Origin: Saprospiraceae bacterium
Lineage (GTDB): Bacteria; Bacteroidota; Bacteroidia; Chitinophagales; Saprospiraceae
Reading direction: 5' to 3'
Length of the DNA: 64,000 nucleotides
NCBI GenBank assembly: GCA_019187225.1
Contig: JABAQQ010000014.1
Location: 248,001 to 312,000 of the forward strand
Shown: piece after piece, positions 9,189 through 18,837 of the stretch
Layout of the letters: each line of letters begins with the position of its first letter
Position numbering within the stretch: position 1 is the stretch's first letter
The notes under the pieces: generated by a model
Database searches by the model: none
Told to the model about the DNA's origin: nothing
What the model saw: the letters and a program-made list of their open reading frames with translations, nothing else
Position numbers and translations under genes: made by a program

Positions 9189-10211
9189 GTGCGCTTATTA
9201 CTCGTCGGCTCTACTGCCCCCTGGGCGATCGAGCATCATTATATCCGACACCTTTCTACGGCGGGTATAGAACTGGAGGTATTCAGCCCTTCCCAATACA
9301 TCGCGCGCACAATGATGAACCGCTTTTTGTTGCGGATGGGCAGTGCCCGCCCCTATAAAGCCGCCAATGAAATGCTACTTCGTACCGCTGATCGTTTCCG
9401 TCCGGATTTTATCTGGATCTTCAAAGGTTTGGAATTCAGCCCTGAAACTCTGATGTCTTTGAAACAACGCCAGATAAAACTCGTCAATTACAACCCCGAC
9501 CACCCTTTTATCCGGACTTCGGTCAGCCATGGCGGGAAAAATATCGAGGATTGTGTGCCATTGTACGATCTGCATTTTTGCTACAGCCGCGTACTGGCGA
9601 CGAGGATAGAAGAAGAGTATGGCATTGCAACAGAATGGCTTCCATTCGGATTTGAATTGGATGATGCCACTTTTGAGCATGCCAGCAAAGTGGAAGAGAT
9701 TCGTCGCATCGGATTTGTCGGCAATCCCGACCGGCTCCGGGCGCGTATCATCCGGCAATTGGCCGAAAACGGATTGCCGGTGGATGTATTCGGGCATCAT
9801 TGGAAGAAGCATCTGCGCAAGCATCAGAATATCAATGTTTTCGATGCGGTGTATGACAACAAGTTTTGGGAAATCATCCGCCGGTACCGGGTGCAACTCA
9901 ATATTTTTCGCCCGCACAACGCAGGGTCGCACAATATGCGGACATTCGAGATCCCCGCGGCCGGGGGCATCATGCTGGCCCCCGACAGCCCGGAACACCG
10001 GTATTTTTTTAGGGCCGACAAGGAAGCATTTTTTTACAGGTCGGAGGAAGAAATAGAACAGTATTGCCGCCATTTGCTGGCGATGGATGATGTCGGCGAC
10101 ATCCGGGAAAATGCACGGCATCGGAGCATGCGTGAGGAATATACCTATTGGGATCGGGCACACCTGTCCTTAAATGCTATTCAAAAAACACTTCAATTCG
10201 ACGAATGCTAA
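9189..10211 (+). CDS. CgeB-type glycosyltransferase
   Basis: A 340-residue protein with a GTG start. The order of motifs matches the CgeB/DUF3880 type of GT-B transferases: MRLLLVGSTAPWAIEHHY at the N-terminus, FRPDFIWIFKGLEFSPETL, then LVNYNPDHPF, and in the C-terminal half RRIGFVGNPDRLRARII, VDVFGHHW, RRYRVQLNIFRPHN and SHNMRTFEIPAAGGIMLAPDSPEH. Members are found in polysaccharide and spore-coat loci and are presumed retaining glycosyltransferases. The gene lies 6 nt after the preceding GT4 and overlaps the next start codon (ATGCTAA), so it belongs to the same operon. The donor sugar cannot be predicted. Confidence 0.82.
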   Translation: MRLLLVGSTAPWAIEHHYIRHLSTAGIELEVFSPSQYIARTMMNRFLLRMGSARPYKAANEMLLRTADRFRPDFIWIFKGLEFSPETLMSLKQRQIKLVNYNPDHPFIRTSVSHGGKNIEDCVPLYDLHFCYSRVLATRIEEEYGIATEWLPFGFELDDATFEHASKVEEIRRIGFVGNPDRLRARIIRQLAENGLPVDVFGHHWKKHLRKHQNINVFDAVYDNKFWEIIRRYRVQLNIFRPHNAGSHNMRTFEIPAAGGIMLAPDSPEHRYFFRADKEAFFYRSEEEIEQYCRHLLAMDDVGDIRENARHRSMREEYTYWDRAHLSLNAIQKTLQFDEC

Positions 10212-10996
10212 CCAGATTGGCTTATTGGACATATCGTTTTTTATTATCAACCAAGGCAATCGGCTTTCTTAATTCCTTCAAAATACTTGTACTTTTTCAT
10301 TTTTCAAATCGAATTAATAGTATCAGGTTTAAAGGAAAAGATTTCTATTTTAGGCCGCGGATAGATGGAGTTGTGTGCCATTTTTATAATATAGGTTATT
10401 ACCTTAAAGAAAACGGAAGGGGAATCCGCACAATTATTGATGCCGGGGCTAATATTGGTAGTGAGACATTTAGATTCAGGATTCATTATCCTCAGGCGAC
10501 GATACTAGCAATAGAAGCCTCTTCAGAAAATTTTAAAGTTTTAGAAATGAATTTTAAATCGGACGATAAAACACATTTATTAAACAAGGCTCTTTGGAAA
10601 ACCTCGGGCGAACTTTTTTTGTACGACGGTGGCGGGAGTCAGTCTTTTTATGTGGGCAATAGCGACGGCAAGGGGGTGGTCGTTGAGAGGATACAGGCAG
10701 CCAGCCTGAACGACGCAATTGCAAACTGGCAGATGGATGAGGTAGATATTTTAAAGCTGGATGTGGAAGGTGCTGAAAAAGAAATCTTCTCAGAAAATTT
10801 GGAATGGTTGCCACGCGTCAATTGCTTCATTTTTGAAGTGCCCGATTCGGACGCACCTTTCGCAACCCAACAGATTTATAACCAACTTAATAAAACGGGC
10901 TTAAAGTACAAAAGCCATATATGCTCCGAATGCCTGGTGCTTATCAAAGAAGGGCTCCCCTGGGAGTTGATAAAAGTTAACGGTTTTTATTCCTGA
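10205..10996 (+). CDS. FkbM-family methyltransferase
   Basis: SAM-dependent methyltransferase of 263 residues. Motif I is IIDAGANIGSETFRF (~residue 75), the acidic ribose-binding residue follows in ILAIEASSENF, and the FkbM signature VDILKLDVEGAEKEIF is near residue 185, followed by CFIFEVPDS. The ATG at 10205 overlaps the stop of the CgeB gene and gives a sensible N-terminus; the longer reading frame would lie inside that gene. FkbM enzymes O-methylate sugars or polyketides, so it probably caps or decorates the repeat unit. Base composition is visibly more AT-rich than in the genes at 4-9 kb, as in the next two genes. Confidence 0.88.
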   Translation: MLTRLAYWTYRFLLSTKAIGFLNSFKILVLFHFSNRINSIRFKGKDFYFRPRIDGVVCHFYNIGYYLKENGRGIRTIIDAGANIGSETFRFRIHYPQATILAIEASSENFKVLEMNFKSDDKTHLLNKALWKTSGELFLYDGGGSQSFYVGNSDGKGVVVERIQAASLNDAIANWQMDEVDILKLDVEGAEKEIFSENLEWLPRVNCFIFEVPDSDAPFATQQIYNQLNKTGLKYKSHICSECLVLIKEGLPWELIKVNGFYS

Positions 10997-11003
10997 TTGA
11001 TCA

Positions 11004-11888
11004 ATGTCCATTCAAAAAATAGGCTACCTCACCGACTGTGCGATCCGATATTTTTCGCCAATTCAATGCCCATCTTGTCAATCGAAAAATTGCACTTTGA
11101 TTGACCGCAAATACTTGTTGTCGCGGCTTTTTGAATGCGAAAGCTGCGGCTTGTACTTCCGCCATCCATTGGAAAATGTCACCTCGAACAGGAATTTTTA
11201 TCAGTCACAATACCAGCAAGCAGATGGTATCACGACATTTTTACCCGAGGAAGGGAAAGACCTCGAAAAAGTGAAAGCTGACATTATTAACAACCCTGAA
11301 AATCCGAAAAATGCGCAGAGAATCAGACGGATATTTGAGGCGCTTTTTCCCAACCAGCAAAATATATCGGTGGTGGATTATGGCGCTTCCTGGGGCTATA
11401 TCACCTGGCAATTGAAATCCTACGGGTTGAAAGTCCAGAGCTACGAAATTTCCCGTCCTCGTGCTGCATATGGCAATGCGTATTTGGGGCTCGACATTCA
11501 AATGGAAGAAAATGTTCTGCATGGGGGCAATCATATCTTCTTCAGTTCACATGTCATCGAGCACGTCCCAGTCGTTTCAAAAATGCTCGAAATGGCCGAC
11601 AAACTTGTTTATACCGACGGCTTCATCGTCACACTCTGCCCAAACGGTAGCCCGGAATACCGCAAAAAAGACCCATCCGGTTTTCATCTCGCTTGGGGGC
11701 AGGTCCATCCGAACTATTTGAATGCCAACTTTTTTCAAAAATATTATTCCGGAAGGCCATTATTTATAGCCACAACGCCATTTGATATGAAGGCACTTCA
11801 AGGCTGGAACCAGAAATCGCATTTCATTGGCGAACTGTCGGGCAGCGAATTATTGGTTATTGCGCGACCTCATCATAATAGTTTGTGA
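11004..11888 (+). CDS. Class I SAM methyltransferase with N-terminal zinc ribbon
   Basis: A 294-residue protein. The N-terminus carries two CxxC knuckles (CPSCQSKNC and CESCGLYF, about 24 residues apart) typical of the zinc-ribbon leader of sugar methyltransferases in surface polysaccharide clusters. A Rossmann domain follows: VVDYGASWGYITWQL (motif I, ~residue 128) and VQSYEISRPRAAYG (motif II). Later HVIEHVPVVSKMLEMADKL resembles the post-II HxxEH segment of UbiE/type-11 enzymes. Target is probably a sugar hydroxyl in the polysaccharide. Its TGA overlaps the GTG of the next gene. Confidence 0.8.
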   Translation: MSIQKIGYLTDCAIRYFSPIQCPSCQSKNCTLIDRKYLLSRLFECESCGLYFRHPLENVTSNRNFYQSQYQQADGITTFLPEEGKDLEKVKADIINNPENPKNAQRIRRIFEALFPNQQNISVVDYGASWGYITWQLKSYGLKVQSYEISRPRAAYGNAYLGLDIQMEENVLHGGNHIFFSSHVIEHVPVVSKMLEMADKLVYTDGFIVTLCPNGSPEYRKKDPSGFHLAWGQVHPNYLNANFFQKYYSGRPLFIATTPFDMKALQGWNQKSHFIGELSGSELLVIARPHHNSL

Positions 11889-13039
11889 AAGTTATTGTCT
11901 CCTGTTCCGGCAAGTTTCATGCATTCGCTTTGGCCGAACAATTGCAAAGGCACGGGATGTTATCCTGCCTTTATACCACTTATGCTTGGCAAAAAAACAG
12001 GTTGATGCGGCGTTTTACTGGACGGGTTGACAAGGAAAACATCAACCCGCAACTTATTCGCACCAATATTCAACTGGCTGCCTTGCTCAGAACCCGCCGT
12101 TTCAATTTTAAAGCCAACGATCTCTTCGATCTCTGGACCCAAAAGGGCATTGAAACGAGGCGAGACTATAAAATTTATATTGGCTGGAGCGGAATGTCTT
12201 CACGTACGATTTTATCAGTCCAAAGAGCAGGAAAAATCACTATTTTGGAACGAGGTTCGTCTCATATCCTTTATCAAGACGCAATCCTGAAAGAAGAATA
12301 TAACAAGTTCGGTATCGATTTTTCGATTGACAATCGGGTGATTGAAAAGGAATTACGGGAATATGAAACCTGCAACTACATCAGCATACCTTCGACTTTT
12401 GTCAAAAAATCATTTATAGAACAGGGCGTAAACCCGGAAAAACTGGTGATCAATCCTTATGGTGCAGGCCGAATATTTGAGCCGGAAAGGATTCAACGTA
12501 CCGATGGAAAATTCAGGGTACTTTACCTCGGAAGTTTGGGGATACGAAAAGGTCTGGTATATCTGTTTGAAACGTTGACTCAATTAGATATACCGAATGA
12601 AGTATTAGAGGCTTGGTTCATTGGTGGTATTTCCGATGAATTGAGACCTTACATCGCGCGATATCGAAAACCCCAATGGACATTCCACGGACATATCCCT
12701 CAGCACGATTTACCTCATTTCATCAATCAATGCGACGTGGCTGTACAACCGTCGTTGGAAGAGGGCTTAAGCATGGTCATCCCCCAAATGCTTGGTTGCG
12801 GCGTCCCGGTAATCGCCTCGACCAATACCGGCGGTGCAGACATCATTCGCGAAGGCGAAACGGGATTCATCGTTCCCATTCGTTCGCCGCAGGCTATCGC
12901 GGAGAAGATCATGTATTTGTATGAAAATCCGGAACGCTTAGCCGACATGAAAACCGCCGCAGCCGCTTCAGTGCGCAACGGTTTCACCTGGGATGATTAC
13001 GGAGAGCGGTACGTATCGTTTTTGAAAAAACTGGTATGA
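11885..13039 (+). CDS. Glycosyltransferase family 4
   Basis: GT-B enzyme of 384 residues with a GTG start overlapping the previous stop (GTGA). N-terminal VIVSCSGKFHAFALAEQLQRHG is the acceptor-side Rossmann half. The donor half shows FRVLYLGSLGIRKGLVYLFE, WTFHGHIPQHDLPHFINQCDV and the family signature QPSLEEGLSMVIPQMLGCGVPVIAS, ending TGGADIIREGETGF. The ERGSSH segment at ~residue 120 and the IDNRVIEKELREYETC helix place it among transferases that often follow methyltransferases in capsule loci. Sugar specificity is unknown. The last codons overlap the ATG of the flippase gene. Confidence 0.86.
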   Translation: MKVIVSCSGKFHAFALAEQLQRHGMLSCLYTTYAWQKNRLMRRFTGRVDKENINPQLIRTNIQLAALLRTRRFNFKANDLFDLWTQKGIETRRDYKIYIGWSGMSSRTILSVQRAGKITILERGSSHILYQDAILKEEYNKFGIDFSIDNRVIEKELREYETCNYISIPSTFVKKSFIEQGVNPEKLVINPYGAGRIFEPERIQRTDGKFRVLYLGSLGIRKGLVYLFETLTQLDIPNEVLEAWFIGGISDELRPYIARYRKPQWTFHGHIPQHDLPHFINQCDVAVQPSLEEGLSMVIPQMLGCGVPVIASTNTGGADIIREGETGFIVPIRSPQAIAEKIMYLYENPERLADMKTAAAASVRNGFTWDDYGERYVSFLKKLV

Positions 13040-14385
13040 TACACGGCAGCCGAAAAAGCAGGATACTTTCCGGCATTTCTGCCAATTTGTTTGGACAATT
13101 GGTCACGGCAACGGTTCAACTGGCAGGTGTTCCTTTGTTGTTGAATTTCTGGGGCATGCAAAAATACGGCGAGTGGTTGTTGCTGTTCACCCTTCCGGGT
13201 TACCTGGGTTTGAGCGACCTGGGGCTCGGTACGGTGGCCACGACCGAAATGTCCATGTGTGTCGCGCGGCAGGATTTCGGGCAGGCCCGGCGTATTTTTC
13301 GCGGATCATTTTTGTTCATTATAGCGATCGGACTGGCGGTTTGTTCGACCTTTTCGGTATTGGCCTGGACGCTCCCCTGGCATCGCTGGCTCGGCATCGA
13401 AACGGTCTCCGCTACCGAACTCAGCCTTGTTTTAACCCTGCTGACGTGGTATGTCTTTTTCGCTATCTTCCTCACCTTGTTGCTGGGTTCTTACCGAACC
13501 ATCGGACGCTATGGACAAGGGCAGGTGATTTCCAACATATTCCGGCTGCTGGAATTTTCGGGATTGATCGGCGCTGTGGCGCTCGGCGGCGGCATGGTAG
13601 CTGCGGGTACAGCGTTTTTATCTATCCGGATGTTATATGCAGCCTTCGTTTGGTTCGATATCCGGCGCAGGGCTACGTGGTTGCGCCTTGGGAAATTCAT
13701 TTGGGAATGGCCGGTAGTTCGCAGTTTGCTGCCGTCCTCCCTTTCGATGATGACAGTTTATGCCGGGCAAAATTTCGTGACGCAAGGTTTGGTTACCATC
13801 ATTGGCCTGACGCTGGGCGCGACGCAGGTGGTCGTATTTTCAACTGTGCGAACCCTGTGCAATTTCGCCAAACAAGTCATCAGTATCGTCAACCTGTCGG
13901 TATTTTCCGAATATTCCATCAGCCTTGCCAAACAGGATTTCAGCGCTGTTCGCCGCTTGCACGCGCGCACCGTACAGGCCGTCGTTGGACTTACCCTATT
14001 GTCTGTCATCGGTTTAAAGATTTTTGGCCCCCTGGTACTCGAATTCTGGACCAAGGGCAAAGTGCGCGCGGAAGAGCCGTTTTTCACCTTTTATCTAGGC
14101 TATATATTGGTCAACAGCCTGTGGCTGGGCAGTTGGGGCATGTTGCTGGGCTGCAACCGCCATCAAAGCATTTCGCGGTATTACGTATTCCTGAGCCTTG
14201 CAGTCCTGGGCGTCGGTTATTTTGGAGCCGGCGCATTCGGCCTTGATATACTGCCTGTGGCGATGATGATTGCTGACGCTGTACTCTCTGCACTGGTGAT
14301 CCGCAAAAGTCTGGATATGTTGAAGCAACCGATGCCTGAGTTCTTCAGCCAGGTTCTGACCTGGCCGAAACTGAAATTGATATGA
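13036..14385 (+). CDS. wzx: Lipid-linked oligosaccharide flippase (Wzx family)
   Basis: Polytopic membrane protein of 449 residues with about 12-14 hydrophobic segments and the N-terminal signature of polysaccharide transporters (SGISANLFGQLVTATVQLAGVPLLLNFWG, then YGEWLLLFTLPGYLGLSDLG). This MATE/MOP superfamily protein flips undecaprenyl-diphosphate-linked repeat units across the inner membrane. It overlaps the preceding glycosyltransferase and the following polymerase gene by ATGA, placing flippase and polymerase side by side as expected in a Wzx/Wzy pathway. Assignment as Wzx rests on topology and context. Confidence 0.85.
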   Translation: MIHGSRKSRILSGISANLFGQLVTATVQLAGVPLLLNFWGMQKYGEWLLLFTLPGYLGLSDLGLGTVATTEMSMCVARQDFGQARRIFRGSFLFIIAIGLAVCSTFSVLAWTLPWHRWLGIETVSATELSLVLTLLTWYVFFAIFLTLLLGSYRTIGRYGQGQVISNIFRLLEFSGLIGAVALGGGMVAAGTAFLSIRMLYAAFVWFDIRRRATWLRLGKFIWEWPVVRSLLPSSLSMMTVYAGQNFVTQGLVTIIGLTLGATQVVVFSTVRTLCNFAKQVISIVNLSVFSEYSISLAKQDFSAVRRLHARTVQAVVGLTLLSVIGLKIFGPLVLEFWTKGKVRAEEPFFTFYLGYILVNSLWLGSWGMLLGCNRHQSISRYYVFLSLAVLGVGYFGAGAFGLDILPVAMMIADAVLSALVIRKSLDMLKQPMPEFFSQVLTWPKLKLI

Positions 14386-15761
14386 ACAACAAAATCAGGA
14401 TACTGATTTTTATAGTGTGCGGCATACTGTTCGCCGCCCTGTTTTTTCATTATGAGCTTTCCTGGTATGAATCGTTATCAGTAGTGCTTCCGGCCGGTTA
14501 CCTGATCTATTTTGTCACAATTCTTGGGAAAAAAATAGCCATTTTGGAAGTGATCATTATGCTGGCGCTGTTGCAATGGTTGTTCAGCGCAGTCATAACA
14601 TATCAAATCTTTAATGAGTATAATGATCTGGCTTTCCTGTGGAAGACCTTTATGAATATTCCTGCAGAGGAATATTTTGCATTCGTATTGCCGGGTACAC
14701 TCATGATGATCGCAGGACTGAAGTTTCCTGTGACCTGGACTAAAACCTACGACCATCGAACACTGATAGCCCGTGCAAAGGAGCATTTGCACGAGCGGGG
14801 CCATATCGGCCTGTGGATTTCGGCTATCGGTGCGGCAGTTTTCTTTTTTGTGCCATTCATGCCACAGGTAATGCGTGGCGCGGTCAATTTTTTTGCGCAA
14901 CTACTATATGTCGGATTGTTTTATATATTGTTTTCAAAGAAATCAAAATATAAAGGATTATTACTGGTATTCGTCTTAAGTATTACATTATTAAACTCCA
15001 TTATGACCGGCATGTACGGCGAATTGGTTTTGTGGGGCACCTTGTTCATCATCATGTATCTCATGGAATATCCGGTATCGGTAAAAAGACGTATCGGAGT
15101 GTTATTCCTGGCCGTTTTCACCATTTTGTTGTTGCAATCCATCAAACATGAATATCGCAAGGAAACCTGGGGCCCGGATGAGAGCAGGAAAGCCGATTTC
15201 GGCTTTTTTATTACTTTAATGAGAGATCGGTTGTCTGATCCCGCATCCCTGATCGAAGTCGAACGGCTGTTCAATATTGCCGCCCGCGCCAACCAGGGAT
15301 TCCTGATCGCCCAAACAATGAGTTATGTGCCCAAACATGAACCGTTCGCAAAAGGCGAAACCATATTGAAATCTGTTGCAGCGGCAGTAACGCCCCGATT
15401 GTTATGGCCCAACAAACCGCAGGCAGGCGGCAGAGACAATGTCAGCCGTTTTTTAGGCGCTCCGGAGGTATCGTATAGTTATAATATCTCACCCATCGGA
15501 GAGGCTTATGTCAATTTTGGAAAAACCGGCGGCATTGTATTCATGTTCTTTTACGGCCTGATCTTCAACTTCTTTTTTCATCAGGCGCTTGCCTTGTGCT
15601 CGCGGTATCCCACCATTGTTGTTTGGCTCCCATTGCTTTTTGTCGGCTCCTTGAAAGTAGAAGGAGATTTGTTAACCACCTTCGGTTCTCTGGTTAAAGG
15701 CGTCATGTTCGCATTTATCGTTTTCGGATTTTCGAGGGTGATATTAAGAGAAAAAATCTGA
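14382..15761 (+). CDS. wzy: Probable repeat-unit polymerase (Wzy-like)
   Basis: Integral membrane protein of 459 residues with roughly 11-12 hydrophobic helices and a large hydrophilic loop around residues 250-370. That loop contains RANQGFLIAQTMSYVPKHEPFAKGET and RLLWPNKPQ, followed by GEAYVNFGKTGGIVFMFFYG, a pattern seen in O-antigen/capsule polymerases of the EpsG/Wzy type. It starts at an ATG overlapping the flippase stop. In the pathway it would join flipped repeat units at the periplasmic face, with chain length set by the Wzz-type protein. Family identity is inferred from topology and position because Wzy sequences are poorly conserved. Confidence 0.78.
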   Translation: MNNKIRILIFIVCGILFAALFFHYELSWYESLSVVLPAGYLIYFVTILGKKIAILEVIIMLALLQWLFSAVITYQIFNEYNDLAFLWKTFMNIPAEEYFAFVLPGTLMMIAGLKFPVTWTKTYDHRTLIARAKEHLHERGHIGLWISAIGAAVFFFVPFMPQVMRGAVNFFAQLLYVGLFYILFSKKSKYKGLLLVFVLSITLLNSIMTGMYGELVLWGTLFIIMYLMEYPVSVKRRIGVLFLAVFTILLLQSIKHEYRKETWGPDESRKADFGFFITLMRDRLSDPASLIEVERLFNIAARANQGFLIAQTMSYVPKHEPFAKGETILKSVAAAVTPRLLWPNKPQAGGRDNVSRFLGAPEVSYSYNISPIGEAYVNFGKTGGIVFMFFYGLIFNFFFHQALALCSRYPTIVVWLPLLFVGSLKVEGDLLTTFGSLVKGVMFAFIVFGFSRVILREKI

Positions 15762-15768
15762 TCAGACA

Positions 15769-16947
15769 TTGAAACTAACGGCCCGCCAACTTCCGCTTGT
15801 CCACAAGATAAAAATTCTGTTGGTAATCTCTTGTTGGAGATTATATAATTTATTGATCTTCAGTACTCAATCTATATTATTCCGAAAAAACAAGCGACCG
15901 GAAAAAATACTCGTATTCCGTACAGGCTCCATTGGCGACAGCATTTGCGCCATGCCTGCCATGAGCCATCTTCGTACGCATTTCCGGTCTGCAAACATTC
16001 ATTTGCTCACCAATGCCGGCAAAGGACGTCGCAACCTTGTGTCCATGGAGGCACTCATCCAACCCGGGATTTTTAACGCCATAATCAACTACGAAAGCCT
16101 CAGCCGAAGCGAATTGACCCGGCGGTTGCGAGACGAACGATACGACATGGTAATCCATCTGACGCAGTACAATGCGCCATTCATGAGGTTGCTGCGGGAT
16201 ATGGTGTATTTTCGCTTTATTGCCGGTATTAAATGTGGTTTTGGCTGGCAGCATAGCAGAATAATGTTTTTCAGAAAAACACAGGAAAAATATCTGCTCT
16301 ATACAGATGAACGCAAGCGTTTGAACGACATCCTGCAGAAAAACGGCGTTCCGACGCAAGGCCCCGACATATTTCCTTTTCAAATCGAGGAGAACGACCA
16401 TCTGAAAGTCGCGCAATTACTGGCGTCCATACCATCATCCGGCCGCCCTGCCATAGCGATAGTCGCCGGGGCAAAACGCCCTCAGAACCGTTGGCCTGTT
16501 TCACATTTCGAAGCCGTCATCCGGTTTTTTTGCAATGATTTCAACATCTTTTTGATTGGAGGGCCGGAGGATGCGGCTCTTATCCTCCCATTGTTGTATT
16601 TGCCCAATGTTCACTCCTTTTGCGGCCTGCTCAGTCCCATCCAAAGCGGTTTGTTGATGCAGCACTGCAACCTTGTACTAACCAACGACACCGGGCCGAT
16701 GCACCTGGCATATGCATTCGGCGTTCCCGTCGTCGCTGTTTTCAGCAACCGCGATTTTCCCGGCCGGTGGTATCCGCCTGCGGGGGGGCAAAATGCAGTA
16801 TTGCGGGCAACCGGCGTTTCGTGTTCCCTTTGCCTCAGTGAAACGTGCGGCAACAATATTTGTATGCAAAAAATAACGCCCGGAATGGTAATAGAAGAAA
16901 TGAATGCCTTGCTGTTCAGGTCAATCATACCTGTGCCGGCAACCTGA
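15769..16947 (+). CDS. Glycosyltransferase family 9 (heptosyltransferase-like)
   Basis: A 392-residue protein with a TTG start 7 nt after the polymerase stop. GT9 features are clear: ILVFRTGSIGDSICAMPAMSHL (~residue 45), PAIAIVAGAKRPQNRWPV, FNIFLIGGPEDAALI and the donor-binding LVLTNDTGPMHLAYAFGVPVVAVF. A cysteine-rich CSLCLSETCGNNICM follows near the C-terminus, as in many heptosyltransferases. Family members transfer ADP-heptose or related sugars to lipid A cores, but in Bacteroidota EPS loci the donor is often different, so the sugar is unassigned. Confidence 0.88.
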   Translation: MKLTARQLPLVHKIKILLVISCWRLYNLLIFSTQSILFRKNKRPEKILVFRTGSIGDSICAMPAMSHLRTHFRSANIHLLTNAGKGRRNLVSMEALIQPGIFNAIINYESLSRSELTRRLRDERYDMVIHLTQYNAPFMRLLRDMVYFRFIAGIKCGFGWQHSRIMFFRKTQEKYLLYTDERKRLNDILQKNGVPTQGPDIFPFQIEENDHLKVAQLLASIPSSGRPAIAIVAGAKRPQNRWPVSHFEAVIRFFCNDFNIFLIGGPEDAALILPLLYLPNVHSFCGLLSPIQSGLLMQHCNLVLTNDTGPMHLAYAFGVPVVAVFSNRDFPGRWYPPAGGQNAVLRATGVSCSLCLSETCGNNICMQKITPGMVIEEMNALLFRSIIPVPAT

Positions 16948-16977
16948 TCGCATCGCCCATCAACAGCCGGTTTACCC

Positions 16978-18114
16978 TTGAAAATTTTATACCCCATCGG
17001 CACACTCTATCCCTCCCAGGAAGGCGGCCCCAGTAATACGGTATATTGGATGGCAAAGGCTCTGACGGACGCTGGCGTGAAGGTGACGATCTCGACGACA
17101 AACCTGGGTGCTGAAACCAAAGTGACTGCCAATTCGTGGATGGAAACACCCTATGGGCGAGCGATATATCATACTGCCCGTTTTCACCTGTTGCCGGTAA
17201 AAATGTTGCATTCCGTATGGGAAGCGATGCCTGAATGCGACATCGTTCACCTGAACTCCCTGTTTTACCCACCGTCTTTGTTATCGGCATTGATCGCCAG
17301 ATGGCACCAAATACCTATTGTCTGGTCGCCAAGAGGCGAACTGGACGAAAAAGCGCTGGTTTACAGTACCTGGAAAAAAAAGCCATTTTTGTGGTTCATC
17401 AGGCGTTTTTTAGCCCAACACTCAACCTTTCACAGCACAAGTCCCGAAGAAACCGAACGGATATATACTATTTTCGGACAAAATACGCGTGTGGTGGAAA
17501 TTCCCAATTACATGGAATTGCCACCATTTTTAAACCTGGATCAGGAAGAGTTATATCTTCTTTATTTGGGAAGAATTCATCCTAAAAAAGCGATCGAAAA
17601 CCTCCTTTCCGCCTTGCCTCTTTCAAAGCAATTCATGCAATCGGAGTATAGGTTGAAAATTGCAGGCGACGACCGGAACGCGTACGGCGAACAATTGAAG
17701 CATCAGGTTTTCAAACTCGGTCTGCAAGAGAAAGTCAAATTTACAGGTCTCGTGGAAGGAGCGGAGAAACAACGCCTGTTTGCCGGCGCCCGCTTTTTTA
17801 TTTTGCCCTCTCACACTGAAAACTTTGGCAATGTGGTGATAGAATCGCTGGCGCAAGGGACTCCTGTGATCGCTTCCAAAGGTACTCCCTGGGCAATACT
17901 CGAACAGAACAGAGCAGGGTTCTGGACTGATAATGCTCCCAAAGTATTGGCTCAAACAATCGATGCAGCCATCACTCTACCGCCCGACAGGGCGCTGGAA
18001 TATCGAAAAAACGCCCTGGACCTGGTGCAACGCCGGTTCGATATACGGAAGAACGTCTGGGTATGGATAAAAACCTACCGGGCAATATTACAACAAAAAC
18101 AACCTGAAAATTGA
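16978..18114 (+). CDS. Glycosyltransferase family 4
   Basis: GT-B enzyme of 378 residues, TTG start. N-terminal KILYPIGTLYPSQEGGPSNTVYWMAKAL contains the GGP loop of GT4 acceptors. PIVWSPRGELDEKAL near residue 110 and LLYLGRIHPKKAIENLLSAL, FTGLVEGAEKQRLF and LPSHTENFGNVVIESLAQGTPVIAS in the donor half are diagnostic. The PRGEL motif resembles GT4 enzymes of exopolysaccharide clusters. The stop overlaps the TTG of the next gene (TTGA). It probably builds the repeat unit in the cytoplasm; donor unknown. Confidence 0.87.
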   Translation: MKILYPIGTLYPSQEGGPSNTVYWMAKALTDAGVKVTISTTNLGAETKVTANSWMETPYGRAIYHTARFHLLPVKMLHSVWEAMPECDIVHLNSLFYPPSLLSALIARWHQIPIVWSPRGELDEKALVYSTWKKKPFLWFIRRFLAQHSTFHSTSPEETERIYTIFGQNTRVVEIPNYMELPPFLNLDQEELYLLYLGRIHPKKAIENLLSALPLSKQFMQSEYRLKIAGDDRNAYGEQLKHQVFKLGLQEKVKFTGLVEGAEKQRLFAGARFFILPSHTENFGNVVIESLAQGTPVIASKGTPWAILEQNRAGFWTDNAPKVLAQTIDAAITLPPDRALEYRKNALDLVQRRFDIRKNVWVWIKTYRAILQQKQPEN

Positions 18115-18830
18115 AACAAACGCTCCTTCACAAAGCATTTGCGCTGATCAAAAGATTCGTCCCCGGCATTTTTGCCCGGACTTTGCGGGCTTGGGTAACT
18201 GCGGTGGCAACGCCCATCAGATTTTCTATCGTAAAAGGCCATTTTAAAAGCAGCATAAGAACAAAGGCGGTGGATAGAAAAGGGAATCCGGTACCGTGGT
18301 ATACCTATCCATGTATTGATTTTCTCAAATTCAGAGATTTCAGGGATATGAACATTCTGGAATTCGGAGGCGGTCAATCTACCCTGTGGTGGGCTTCGAG
18401 GTCTGCCAGGGTAATTTCTTTTGAAGGTGATTTGCAATGGTGCAATTATCTCAAAAAACAAATTCCCACTAATGTCGAATTGTACCATGTCAGAAGCGAA
18501 ACTGCTGAAAGCTGCCTGAATGATGTCAATCGTATCCTTTCCGAAAACCAGGTTCAGAAATTCGATGTGGTCATTATAGACGGACTTTGGCGATTCGAAC
18601 TGATCGAGGTAGCCAAAAAGCACCTGAGCAATGATGGAGCGATCATCTGCGACAATGCCGAGGGTTATGGTTTCTTCGAAGGTTTTCGCAATGACACTGA
18701 TTTTAGCAAAGTAGATTTTTATGGGTTTGCTCCGGGTGTCAGTTTACAAAGTTGCACGAGCATTTACTTCAAAGCAAGGTGCAGGTTGTTCCACTCTAAT
18801 GTCGAAACGTATATGATCGAACATTCGTAG
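18111..18830 (+). CDS. Putative class I SAM-dependent methyltransferase
   Basis: A 239-residue protein with a TTG start overlapping the previous stop. A basic N-terminal helix (KAFALIKRFVPGIFARTLRAW) is followed by a Rossmann-like core: MNILEFGGGQSTLWWASRSA (motif I, ~residue 80), VISFEGDLQWCNYL, then KFDVVIIDGLWRFELIEVA and DGAIICDNAEGYGF. The GGGxST glycine loop and the FEGD acidic position suggest SAM binding, but no subfamily is obvious. It could modify the glycan. Function beyond the fold is uncertain. Confidence 0.6.
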   Translation: MKQTLLHKAFALIKRFVPGIFARTLRAWVTAVATPIRFSIVKGHFKSSIRTKAVDRKGNPVPWYTYPCIDFLKFRDFRDMNILEFGGGQSTLWWASRSARVISFEGDLQWCNYLKKQIPTNVELYHVRSETAESCLNDVNRILSENQVQKFDVVIIDGLWRFELIEVAKKHLSNDGAIICDNAEGYGFFEGFRNDTDFSKVDFYGFAPGVSLQSCTSIYFKARCRLFHSNVETYMIEHS

Positions 18831-18837
18831 CAGCCCA

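Noticed and set aside
13173-14246. 357-codon ORF overlapping the flippase gene
   Set aside because: Shadow frame of wzx; the hydrophobic frame is the real one.
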